Below, in pieces: positions 22,215 to 33,300 of a stretch of 64,000 nucleotides of DNA (the stretch's first letter is position 1; each line of letters begins with the position of its first letter). Below the pieces are notes generated by a model. It had not been told where the DNA came from. It worked only from the letters and a program-made list of their open reading frames with translations, and searched no databases. The translations under genes were made by a program, and so were the position numbers. This DNA comes from Persicaria tinctoria (taxonomy: Eukaryota; Streptophyta; Magnoliopsida; Caryophyllales; Polygonaceae), in NCBI GenBank assembly GCA_037127255.1, contig JBANSL010000005.1, forward strand, positions 61,565,909-61,629,908, given 5' to 3'.

Positions 22215-25200
22215 ACGAGCCACTAGACGGGCTTTGTACCTAGCAAGAGAGCCATCGGCATGATACTTGATTGTATAGACCCACTTGCAACTCACAATAT
22301 TGTGACCAGGTGGACTGTCTACTAACTCCCACGTATGATTAGCCTCAAGAGCTGGCATCTCTTCTGTCATAGCATGTCTCCACTCAGCTAATTGAAAGGC
22401 TTCTTTAACATTCTTAGGAATTCGAATATGATCAAGGTTATTAAGAAACCGACGGTGTTGATCAGAAAATATGTCAAGAGAAGCATAATTAGACAACATA
22501 TAAAGGGGCCTTTTTGTACAAGCCATTGAACCTTTACTGAGAGCAATTGGTAGGTCAGGTGCTGGTGTTGGTGCTGATGGAGATGTAGATGGCAATGAAG
22601 CAAGTGCAGGACCTAGATCAGATATTGGAACCGACTTGCTAGAGGAAGAGAGGACCCTCCTGAAGTACTTCTTGTCAAATCGAGGAGAGGTGATTTGCGG
22701 AATGTGTGGTGGTGATTGGGGTAAAGTCTGAGTGGGAGGGATTTCACCTTGCGGTGAGGGTGTATTGTCTAAAGGTGACGTGGAGGTTTCAATGAAGGCA
22801 TCAGCAACAACTGGGGATATGTCGGGGCTGGAGGCATCAGATGGACCAATATCATCACCAATAGATGGAGGTTGAGAGATGATGGGGGCCATAGTAGGAG
22901 CCACTGGACCGATGGTTGTGAGTAATTCTAGAATGGACTCCCTACACTCAAGATTAGTAGGGACTTGAGCAGGATGCAAAGGGTTGTAATATGGTGTATT
23001 TTCATCAAAAGTTAGGTCTGCAGTAACATAGGTGTGTTTGGTAAGCGGGCAGTAGCACTTGTAACCCTTCTTAGTGTTGGAATAACCTAAAACGATGCAT
23101 CTTTGAGCTCGGGGATCAAGTTTACCTCGACATGGAGTATGAACATGGATGAATGCAGTACACCCAAAAATCCTAGGCTCTAACCCATGGTCAGTTGAAA
23201 GATGGGGAAAGAAGGATTGGGGATGTTGAACTGGAGTTTGGTACTTGAGTGTTTTAGAAGCGGTTTGGTTAATCAAGTAAATAGCGGTGAGAGCTGCTTC
23301 CCCCCAATAAAACTTTGGAACATTAGACTGGAACATGACAACCCTAGTAACATTCCTAATGTGCCCATTTTTCCGCTCAACAAAGCCATTTTGCTGGGGT
23401 GTGTACATACAGGAAGACTCGTGTACAATGCCCTTTGTGGTGAAAAAGAAGGATAAGGTTTGATTGAAGTAATCCTTGGCATTATCGGCTCAAATGCATT
23501 GAATTGAAACACCAAACTGATTAAGAATCATGGCACAAAATGCAGGGATGATATCACTAGCTTCATATTTGTGTTTAAGCAAAAACAACCAAGTGACTCG
23601 TGTGCAATCATCAATCAATGTAAGAAACCAAGTAGACCCATTGGTATTCTTAATTGGTGCATGACCCCAAATATCACTATGAATTAACTCAAAAGGACGC
23701 ATACATCTCTTGTCTCGACTAGGAAATGGAACATGTTTGTGTTAGGCCTTTTCACAAGTAGGACAAACAAGACTTTCTGACTCCAAACCAATAAAAAGAG
23801 TAGGAAACAAGTGCTTCATAAGGGAAATGGATGGATGGCCTAGGCGGTAGTGCTGCAGCCAAAGTTTGCTTGTATTTGCGATGCTAAGGTTGGTGGCAAC
23901 AGTAGTGTGATCCAAGATGTAAAGGTCCCCACTTTCTCTACCATGTCCAATCATCTTCCCCGAGCCCTGCTCCTGTATTGCACAACCAGAATGAGAGAAA
24001 GTAACAATACAATGAGGAGGATGAACCAACTTCTTAATCGATATGAGATTAGATGAGAGAATGGGAATACACAAAACATCATTGAGGGGCAAAGAAGGGA
24101 AAGAAGCAATGGTGCCACTCCCTAAGATGGGAGATGATGTCCCGTTTGCAGTAATAAGATGCTTCTTAGAAGACAAGGGGGTGATAGGAGACTAAAAGGG
24201 ATTGATCATTACTCATATGATTAGTTGCACCGGTGTCTAGAATCCACTCCCCCACAAATTGATTTTTGATACCTGTAAGAGCCAATGGCTAAGAAGATGA
24301 GGAACCTGAGGAAGCTTGAAGGTTCTGCATCATGCTTTAGAGATCCTTGATTTGGGCTGCCATTTCAGCAAGAGAGGAAGAAGAGTTCCCGACGGTGGAG
24401 GCCGAAGCATTGTGGGCATGCGGCTGATTTGGCTTCAGATTAGAAGGTGTTTGTGTGGTGGAGGAGCCTGTTGTATGAGCCTTCTTCCCAAAATCTCGGT
24501 TAGGTGGCCTGCCAATAAGTTCCCAACATCTCTCTTTCGTGTGCTTGGATTTCTTGCAGTGGGTGCACCAAAGATCATTAATGTCCCTTTTTCCAGACTT
24601 TGAAAAAAGGGCCATTTCTTCAGCTGAAGCAAAGGAAGGATGGAGCATGATGCCCCATCATGTCTCTTCTGCCCGAACAGTGGCAATATTCTCTACCAAT
24701 GAGGAAACAGGCTTTGTGTCTAACACTTGGATCCGGACTAGATCAAACTCGGGATTCAAGGCAGCAAGAAAGATGTAGGAGCGACTTCTGTCTACACCAA
24801 TACACAACAGTTCTTGCTCATCAGGATCCTTTAGAATAAGAGATTGAGATTGATCAATCTTCTGCCAAAGGTTCTGCAGAATGGTGGCCAACTCTGAAAT
24901 CGTCATTGAACCTTGCTTGGTGGAGTAGACCTTCACATAGAGTTCAAATAGCGCAGGCTTGTGTTGGGCTTTGCTATAGCAACACTTCAAGAATTTCCAA
25001 ATATCTTTCACATTTGGAAGAAAAATACAGTTGGATCCAATGTTGGCATCCATGGAAGCCCACAACCATGACTTGATGATTGAGTCATCACATGTCCATA
25101 GCTGGAAGGTGGGATTTGTTGTGTTGGGAGGATCAGAAATGAGATAGCCATCCTTTTCACTGTCAGTAAGGGATGCCTTGACAACTTCAACCCAAATCCG

Positions 25201-25314
25201 ATAGTTCTTCCCATTTAGCCCATAAGCGGGCTGAATAGGAGGAAGGGTTGTGCGATTAAAACGTGAGATGGTGAGATTGGTGGGATCAATAACTTGGTCT
25301 TCTGGATTCGTCAT
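22215..25314 (-). pseudogene. Copia C polyprotein, GAG, protease, integrase and start of RT
   Basis: On the minus strand, GAG starts at 25314 (MTNPEDQVIDPTNL) and runs to about 24658. A zinc knuckle with CTHCKKSKHTKERC lies near 24590. The protease motif WILDTGATNHM lies at about 24210-24250. Integrase follows, with HSDIWGHAPIKN, DNAKDYF and QNGFVERKNGHIR, the expected D, D and E positions. Then comes GKLDPRAQRCIVLGYS and the beginning of RT, which ends at 22215 where element B is inserted. Stops occur after NDQSLL (near 24195), at about 23741 and at about 23488. Confidence 0.85.
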
Positions 25315-25448
25315 GAAAACAAAGTTATGAGGATCGAGGAATGGATAAATAGAGGAAGAAGGTTGGTGGCAAAGGTGGCGACCAAATTGCTGGTGAAGAC
25401 TAGAGCTGACAGCAAAGGTGGCATCCAGAAGTTAAACGTTCAGATCTC

Positions 25449-25466
25449 CTAGGAGTTCTGATACCA
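25449..25466 (-). other. Primer-binding site, initiator tRNA-Met type, of element C
   Basis: On the minus strand, directly after the LTR end CTCTCTCA, the sequence TGGTATCAGAACTCC occurs. It matches the usual Ty1/copia PBS complementary to initiator methionine tRNA. Confidence 0.85.
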
Positions 25467-25598
25467 TGAGAGAGATTGAAGATGAAAGGCTTGATCTTAT
25501 TATCAGGATTGCCTAGTAATTATAATTACAACATAGGAATAGACCCTTCAACATACTCCTAGAAAACATTAAATAGATAAAAACTTTACTGTCTAACA
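25467..25598 (-). repeat. 5' LTR of copia element C
   Basis: 132 bp with the same ends as the copy at 4846-5043, but about 60 bp shorter internally. Next to it lies the target duplication GCTAC (25599-25603). Confidence 0.88.
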
Positions 25599-25815
25599 GC
25601 TACATCTATGGAAGGAGACATTTCCCCAGCAGCAGAAGCCGAGGCTCGGCCCCTAAAGAAATGGACAATTTTGTGTGGTTCAAAATATGAGACCAAACGC
25701 TTACCAACTCAATTTCTATGGTGTGCATTCTACATTCAACGTTGCTGACTTGTCTTTATTTGTTCCTCCTCAAGATGACTCTGACAATAATTCGATCATT
25801 AATTGTGTACAAGTG
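25599..25815 (+). pseudogene. Ty3/gypsy integrase C-terminal relic, right half
   Basis: The plus-strand frame reads LHLWKETFPQQQKPRLGP, then a stop, then NAYQLNFYGVHSTFNVADLSLF. This is the typical end of a plant Ty3/gypsy polyprotein (SH3-like integrase end and the FNVADL motif). It continues the fragment at 4630-4845 across element C. It is dead: it has an in-frame stop and no further pol. Confidence 0.65.
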
Positions 25816-26655
25816 AAGAAGAATGATGCACATTAGACTTTGATGACTTCGAAGGAGATAGAGTAGAAGATGAGAATGATGGGTGGGTGCCGGATGGGAC
25901 AGAAGTCATCTTGTGTTCCATCCCGAGTAATTATTGAGATATGGGATGGGGACGAGATTTGCCTTTTTTTTAAATCTCACACAAGTCTTATCCCTCACAG
26001 AACAGGACGGACCAAGACTGCATGCCCTCCCTCAAATTAAAAAAAAATGATAAAAAAAACATCTAAGATTCCTATATATTTTGATGGTTTTAAATGTGTA
26101 ACACATAGATTTTTACTTTTTTTATATTTTAAGATTTTCCTTATTGGATACATTGTACATATAATTATATAGTGTGTGTTGTGTGATTTACATTGTGCGT
26201 GACTCACATTTAAAATATCCGATAAAATATTGTAAATAAGATCATATAATAACTAACAAAATGAACACAAATCTACTAGTGTTGAGACGATTGGGCTTGA
26301 GCGATGATAAGCTCACAAATAGGGGGCACTTCACCATCGACGTAATCCATGGGCATCGCCGTTATGGTCTGTATGTGGATGGTGAGATCGGTTGGCTGGG
26401 CACGCCGAGCATGATCTGTGTTGGCATGCAGACTAACCCGTGCTCGTTCCTCTGTTGTCCGAAGTGAATGAGATAACATAGTTCAGGGGTCAATTCAAGA
26501 ATAGATGCGCAAGTATTGTCGCTTCTAATATCATCAAACTAGCGGAGGACAAGATCGGGGTGGTATGACTCCTCGATGTGAAACACTTGATCTTCCTTGT
26601 ATAGGACAATGCAAGTATTTTTGCTTCTGATATCATCGGATAACCCAACCAGTTC
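25816..26655. other. No recognisable gene; flank between gypsy relic and solo LTR
   Basis: AT-rich sequence with a few short open frames but none with a convincing domain. It looks like decayed repeat. ATATG at 26656-26660 is the target duplication of the solo LTR. Confidence 0.4.
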
Positions 26656-26660
26656 ATATG

Positions 26661-28783
26661 TGTTGTAAGCTAATTTGCCATGTTTTACACTAACTTTTAT
26701 ATCGATTTCTGCATACATTACATACATTTGGGCTAAGATAGCACAGAATCTATGTAGCTTATGTTTATTTACCAAATTATGGAATCTACACCAGTTTCTG
26801 TTTAAATTCGCAGAATTCAAGGCGTTTTACAGCAATTCTAAGGAAGGTCGGAAAAGCTCGGAAATCCACTACAGAAGTCCAAGGTCAAAGCAGCAGCGAA
26901 ACCAGTCGAATCGAGCTGAGAACCCAAGCTACTCGATCTCGAGTAGCCCTTACTCGATCTCGACGAGTACGTCCGAGCACAACCTTGTCGACCAGGAGCA
27001 ACGTCGAGAGCCAGACCAACCAAGCTCCGGAACCCAACTCGATCTCGACAAGACCTGGTCGAGATCGACGAAGCCCAGTGCCACACCCTGAGTCGACGAG
27101 GAGAAGAGCTGATCGAGAAGCCGAGGACGAGAAGCCGAGCACATCTCTACTCGATCTCGACAAAGCCCTAGTCGAGATCGACGAGCCACCAAGACCTTGC
27201 CCGAGTCCATGCCGAGGAGGAGTCCTCGATATCACCAGAGAGCCATCTTCGACCACACCCTTACTCGATCTCGACAAGACTTGGTCAAGATCGACGAGCC
27301 CCGAGTCCAGATCTGAGCTTGTCGAGCACACCTACCCGAGAAGACCTAGTCGACAGAACTTTTCTACTCGAGGTCGACTAGGGCTTGTCGAGATCGACGT
27401 GCGCCAGGAGCCATGTCCGAGTCTGTCGAGCACCAACTAGCCGAGACGAGGAGCCAAGCCAGTCGACCAGGATTTCTACTCGAGATCGACAAGAGCCTTG
27501 TCGAGATCGACGACGCTTCCAGAAACTGTGTAACGCGGTTTGATCAATCCTACTTGACTTGGCTTTCCTTGGGTTCGAAGATTGCCGATTCTATCCTAAT
27601 CTATCAAGACACATCATGAAGAGAAGAAGATCTATCCATGGAAGACTTTAGATATATTTTCCTATTTTAGATTTAATTATGTTATGTCTTTTATTTATCA
27701 TTAAAGTTTTAGATATAGTTTTAGATTTAGATATAGATATTCTATCCTTGAGTAGCAAGGATTAGAAGCCTATAAATAAAGCCCATGGGGCTGATTTCTA
27801 TTCATTCAAATTCAGAGAAAGACAAGTAGTTCCACATAGACAGTTTAGGAAGTTCGAAGGTTTTAGGGTTTTGGCATTCGATGAGAGTTGGATTGCCGAG
27901 ATTATAAAGTCTTGGAATATAGTTTAATGCAAGTTGTTTTCTTTCAATCAATGATGTCTGAGTTTGCGATGAGGCGTGAGTAGTCCACCCACTTCTAGGG
28001 TTGGGGCGAGCCCGACGATAGCCATGCATATTTGAGGTAAAGATACGACCTTTATCATGTTTTGAGCATTTTCCTACTTGTTTATGTGTTTATTGCCCAT
28101 CTAATGGAGATCCATGCTAACAACTTGGATTATAAACATAAAATCGGTAGAGACAATTAGGGTTTCTTGAAAGAGTTGTCTAATTGTTGGAAAAGGCGAA
28201 AGCTTATCCTTTAATGCGATTCACATGATTATCTGTTTGATTTTACCTTATGCATGTTTGGTTATCGTCATTGCAAACCCCAATCTTGGAAGTCTTTTAC
28301 ATAAAGTTTAGTCCAAAATCCCAAAGCATTTGTTTTTACTTTCTTTAAGTTTCGTTTTACTGTCTGCCCTCGTCGAGATCGACTAGAACTACTCGATCTC
28401 GACCAACTGATATTCGACCAAGGTCGTCGTAGCTTCTCCTGTGCAGGTACTCGACGAGACGAATCGAAGTCGACCAAGACTCTACTCGATATCGAGTAGG
28501 CCTTGTCGATATCGACCACCAGTAACCTGTGACTGCTACGCTGTGTTCGATTGTCCGATCTCCTGTCGACTAACCCTAGTCGAGGTCGAGTACCACTGTT
28601 GTCGACTTCTGACCGTGAGATTTCTCCGTTACCTAGGATCCGTTGACACGCTTCCTCGTGGATCGATCCTGACTTCCCGCTGCTGCATCAGGAGGAGGTC
28701 TTGTAATTATTTGCGTGGACGGAATCTGGTTTGCTGTGATTTATTTATATTTTATATTTTAAACTCGATTTCCTCCTACAACA
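26661..28783 (+). mobile_element. Solo LTR of the A/B Gypsy family
   Basis: 2123 bp, TGTTGTAAGC at the start and CCTACAACA at the end, flanked by a perfect 5-bp duplication ATATG (26656-26660 and 28784-28788). No internal region is present, so it is a solo LTR left by LTR-LTR recombination. It carries palindrome clusters at 26925-27515 and 28370-28610, a TATA box at 27771-27778 and the conserved leader block at about 27965-28025. Confidence 0.93.
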
Positions 28784-28788
28784 ATATG

Positions 28789-29279
28789 TCATATATAAAT
28801 TTTCAAATAGTTCAAGGCACTTAACGAATATGAGAAAATTGGGAGAAGATATCAATAACTAGTTACCTTTCCGGCATTCAAACAATCCAATTGGGCCATG
28901 TAGCGCTCTGGGGCTCCAACAAGCGTGGGCGTCCTTTCTTATGGAATCTGTTGGCCTCATCGGTTGTGAACCCGAATAAATCTACCAATAGTTGTTTGAT
29001 CCCATTGTTGAACAATGCATATCCCTAGCTATGCTATCTCTGTCGATATCGAGATGAAGGTGGAGCCTTCTTGTTAGCCTTGAATGTAGTAGCATATCCT
29101 CCTCCTCAAGTAGTCCTTGAACCTTTCTTGACTCGTTGCCTAGGTCAAGATCGTTGTTTGACCCACATAATCCTTCCCCACCTTTTATCTTCGATTCATT
29201 CTCGAGTTGTTGAAAAGCGGTAGGTGATCAACTGTCATCATATATATGAACCAGGGAAGGGATGGGTGGATTGCATGCC
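28789..29279 (-). other. Coding-like remnants, unidentified
   Basis: No intact gene. On the minus strand several stretches are open, for example one reading NGIKQLLVDLFGFTTDEANRF and, in another frame, GAPERYMAQLDCLNAGK followed by a GTAACT donor-like site near 28869. I do not recognise a family. It may belong to the same disrupted host locus as 30023-30141 and 34427-34789. Confidence 0.25.
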
Positions 29280-29287
29280 AACATAAT

Positions 29288-30022
29288 CAGGGGCGGATCC
29301 TGGACCACGTAGTAGGGGATGCTTCAAAGATCAAGTCAAACTTTCTAACTTGCAATGATGTAAAAAGATGCAACATATAACAACAAAAGTTAACCAGACT
29401 AAAATGTATACAATATACTGAATAAACAAAAGAAAAGTTTATATTAATCGAAATCAAAATGGATACACCTAGTCAGGGGGGAACGTAGTGAGTCTTAACC
29501 CCTCAAATGGATACAATAAGGAATAGTTAAACTAACTAAATTTAACTCTACGAGTTAATAGTTCTTCAAACTCTTTTATGACGTCTTCATTCTCTATAGA
29601 CTCGGCATACTCTTTCTCAATATGAATAACCATACAGTCTCCAAGAAACTCATTCCCAATCTTATTTCTAAGTTTAGATTTGATAATGTTCATAGCAGAA
29701 AATGCCCTTTCAGTTGTTGCTTGAATTGGTAAAATAAAGAGCGGCCATATCCTAGGTTCGAACTGGAGACCTATGGGTACTACTCACAAGTCTTTTCCGG
29801 TGAGCCATTCCGGAATGGTTTAACTTTCAGTTGTTGCTGTAGAAACAGGAATAACTAAAACTAAACAGGTAATAGGTAAGCCATTTTCTTTGTTTTTTTT
29901 TTCAAAATAATTAGGGATGCTTTAATATAATAATAGTAATAAATTTAACACTAATAATAATTAATTTTTTGGCAAGTGGGGATGCTTGAGCATCCCATAC
30001 ATTCCAATAGCATCCGCCCCTG
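29288..30022 (-). mobile_element. hAT transposon relic with transposase C-terminus
   Basis: 735 bp with terminal inverted repeats CAGGGGCGGAT and 8-bp flanks AACATAAT (29280-29287) and AACAGAAT (30023-30030), one mismatch. The minus strand at about 29530-29730 encodes TERAFSAMNIIKSKLRNKIG, then LGDCMVIHIEKEYAESI, the hAT C-terminal dimerisation domain of zinc-finger-type plant hAT transposases. The rest of the transposase is missing. A SINE is inserted in it. Confidence 0.85.
29721..29823 (-). mobile_element. tRNA-derived SINE inserted in the hAT relic
   Basis: 103 bp flanked by a perfect 14-bp duplication CTTTCAGTTGTTGC (29707-29720 and 29824-29837), typical of LINE-driven insertion. On the minus strand it carries A-box-like ATGGCTCACCGG and B-box-like AGTTCGAACCT. 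It is related to 4189-4283. Confidence 0.8.
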
Positions 30023-30141
30023 AACAGAATGAAAGGTATCAAACCCCCCAAAAACAACAGCTTTAAGCACGATATTTGAACGAACATTATCATATCAATT
30101 TGAACAGGCTCAATGATCGGTTGAACCTCAACGTACATCTA
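30023..30141 (-). pseudogene. Fragment of a disrupted, unidentified coding sequence (downstream part)
   Basis: On the minus strand one frame reads VEVQPIIEPVQIDMI and the neighbouring frame reads NVRSNIVLKAVVFGGFDTFHSV, suggesting a frameshift. The second segment faintly recalls the first membrane helix of VIT1/ER-body-like membrane proteins, but the match is too short to name the gene. It is bounded by the hAT relic on one side and copia E on the other; ATCTA at 30137-30141 is E's target duplication. Confidence 0.3.
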
Positions 30142-30303
30142 TGTGAGAATGTGAAGTCGTGTATATTCCATTGAACAATGAGGAAATAAATATTACAAGG
30201 ATACATATCTTTCCTAATCCTAAAAGGATATAGGAGAATATTTCTAGTTACAAATAGATAGATATATACGGAGTAAATCAATACTTTACATATACGGTTA
30301 ATA
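30142..30303 (-). repeat. 3' LTR of copia E
   Basis: 162 bp; on the minus strand it starts TATTAACCGTAT and ends CATTCTCACA. The start lacks the canonical TG, in both LTR copies. Confidence 0.88.
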
Positions 30304-33300
30304 CCCCCTGACAAGCTCAAGGGCAGAACGAACTTTAAGCTTGGACCGTAGATGACAGAAGCGTCCCGTGCCAAGTGGTTTGGTGAAGATGTCGGCATGT
30401 TGATCGGCAGATAAGACATGACGAATGAGCAAGTTTCCATCCTCGACTTGTTCACGGACAAAGAAGTAGTCCAGCTTGATATGCTTAGAACGAGGGTCAA
30501 CAACCGGATTCGTTGTCATAAACGTGGCACCCAAATTATCAAAAAGAAGGAGAGGAGCCAATCGCTGAGGTTGATGGAGATCTGTGAGAAGCTGCTGGAT
30601 CCAAAGGATCTCGGCCGTGGTGTAGGCAAGGGCTCGATACTCCGCTTCTATTCTTGAGCGAGCAACGACTTTCTGCTTGCGAGACGTCCAGCTGATGAGA
30701 TTGGGACCATAGTATATGGCAAAGTCATATTGAGAACGCATATCGGACGGATCAAACGCCCATCTGGCGTCCGAAAAATCAAACAAGTTGAGAGTCGGAG
30801 GCATGCTGAAGATGAAGGCCGAGAGTGATAGTACCATTGAGGTAACGAAGGATCCGTTTGACAGCCTCCCAGTGGACATCTGACGGGTTATACATGAATT
30901 GACAGACACGATTCACTGCATAGACAATCTCAGGATGAGTGATAGTGACATACTGTAATGCCCCGACAGTTTGTCGATACAGCGTGGGGTTGGAGAATGC
31001 AATACCCTGGCGAGGCAGGCGAGACGTGGCATCGGTAGGTGAGCCGATAGGCTTGGCTTCATACATCTTGGCGCATTCGAGGATGTCTTTGATGTACTTC
31101 CCTTGGGAGAGTAAAAGGCCAGAGGAGTCCTGAAGAACCTCAATGCCCAAGAAATAACTTAGCGATCCCAAGTCTCGAAGGGAGAATTGCCGGTTGAGAT
31201 GTTGGATGAAAGCATTGACATGCGAGGGATGAGTGCATGTAATGATAAGATCACCAACATAAACCAATGTGTATATGGTGACAGTGGAGGAGTGATGAAC
31301 AAACAGAGAGGTGTCTGATTGGCAGGCATGAAACTAATTGGCCATGAAGAACTGTTTGAGTTTGGTGAACCAAGCCTGGGGAGCCTGCTTGAGACCGTAA
31401 AGAGCCTTATGAAGATGACAGACATGGTTGGGAGTGGTGAAATCAATGAAGCCATGGGGTTGCTCCATGTACACCGTTTTAGTGAGGTCACCGTTGAGGA
31501 AGGCGTTGTTGATGTCGAGCTGACGAATAGGCCAATTCTGAGAGAGTGCAATAGATAGAACCAGACGGACTGTGGTAGGCTTGATGACAGGACTAAAGGT
31601 ATCGAAGTAATCGACACCTTCCTTCTAATGGAAGCCTTTTGCGACAAGACGAGATTTGTACCGTTGTATGGTGTCATCAGCGTTCTTCTTGAACCTGTAA
31701 ACCCACTTACAACCAACCAGGTTAGTGTTAGGGGGACGGGGGATAAGTGACCACATCCTATTTCAACAAAGGGCCTGGCATTCATCCTAGATTGCTTGCT
31801 GCCAATGTGGGTGTTTGGAGGCCTGAGCATAGATGGTTGGTTCATGATGGGCGGGAGGGGTGACATCGGGTGGGAGCGGGTGACGAGAGTCAGTGTGGGC
31901 CTTAGGTTTGAGTTTGCCAGTTCGCGCTCTGGTGCGCATAGGATGGGTGCTGTCATCGCTTGGGCGATAGTGAGATGGGGTGTCAGCAGGGTAAGGGTGT
32001 TGTGTTGGATCACTGGGAGCAGGATGGGGCTGTGTAGGGGTTGGTAGTGGTGGTGGAGGGGGTTGAGCAAGGTCAAGTAGAACCGCGAGAGAGGGAGAGG
32101 CCGAGGGTGGGGTAGGCTCGCGAGGAGGGGCGGTAAAGGCGAGGTAAGGGAAGGTGGTTTCATCGAAGATCACGTGGTGAGCAATGTACATCCTCTTGGA
32201 GGCAACGTGATAACAATGGAAGCCTTTGTGTTTGGAACTATATCCCAGAAAGAGACATGGGAGAGTCCGAAAATCAAGTTTGTGGTGATTGTAGGGCCGA
32301 AGGAAGGGATAGCAGAGACAGCCAAACACCCGGAGGAGTGAGTAGTCAGGATCTCTGGAGTAGAGGAGATGAAATGAAGTTTTGTGGTGGAGGTTTGGGG
32401 TGGTGGTCCTGTTGTGGAGGTAAGTGGCATTGAGAAAGCCTTGTTCCCAAAAGACAAAAGGGAGCTTGGCTTGAGCAAGAAGGGCAAGACCTTTTTCGAT
32501 GACGATTCGATTTCGCCTCTCAACTGCACCATTTTGTTCCTGTGTATAGGGGCAAGACAAGCAATGGATAATGTCTTGAGACTCGAGATAGGGGGAGACA
32601 AAGCGGTATTCTCCTCACAAATCGGACGGTAGGACTTTGACTGTGGTTTTGAATTGTGTTTTGATCATCGCAAGAAACGAAAGAAATATGTCATGCAGTT
32701 GAGACTTGTGAGATAAGAAGTAAATCCAAATAAATTTGGTGGCATCATTAATAAAGAAGACAAAGTAACGAGAACCGTTTAAAGAAAAAACAAGAGCAGG
32801 GCCCCAAACATCCGAATAAACAAGATCAAATGGAGATGCAGAGGACACGTGTTTGGCAGGAAGGTGCAACCTGCGACTCTTTCCAAACTGACATGATTCG
32901 CAGACAGGCGGAAGCTTATTTGTGGTGGTAGGAAGTTGAAACTTGGACACTAATTGATGGAGAACGGAATCATGAGGATGACCTAGACGACGATGCCATC
33001 CTTTGAGAGATGTACGAGAGCATGTGAGGGTGGTGCGGACGGGTGGTGTGGCGGTGTTGGGGAAGCGGTAAAGGCATTTTTCAGTGGTTCCTTGGAGGAG
33101 GATTTTTCCCTGCATTGTTTTGACAAAGCACTTGCCAGGAAAGAATTCCATAAACACATTATTATCGTTTGTGTAAGGTGATAAACGCTAAGTAAGATTT
33201 TGGTTAGGGCAGGGACATGGAGAATTGACGATAATTTGACATTAGCAGACAACCCAGGTAAATAAGAGGAACCAATGTGAGAGATAGGAAGATGGTTACC

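Larger units (their letters stand above)
4846..25598 (-). mobile_element. Ty1/copia retrotransposon C, degenerate and interrupted by nested Gypsy elements
   Basis: Two related LTRs lie in direct orientation (4846-5043 and 25467-25598). They start TGTTAGACAG and end CTCTCTCA on the minus strand. The flanks are GCTGC (4841-4845) and GCTAC (25599-25603), a 5-bp target duplication with one mismatch. A primer-binding site complementary to initiator tRNA-Met follows the right LTR, and a GGGGGAG polypurine tract precedes the left one. Internal order on the minus strand is GAG, protease, integrase, reverse transcriptase and RNase H, which is the Ty1/copia order. The span 6721-22214 is foreign (elements B and A). 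Stops and a frameshift make it non-functional. A segment of about 335 bp of its RT region occurs twice, at both edges of the foreign block. Confidence 0.9.

Noticed and set aside
26261..26479. Short overlapping ORFs on both strands
   Set aside because: No recognised domain, ATG context or splice pattern; within expected random ORF length.
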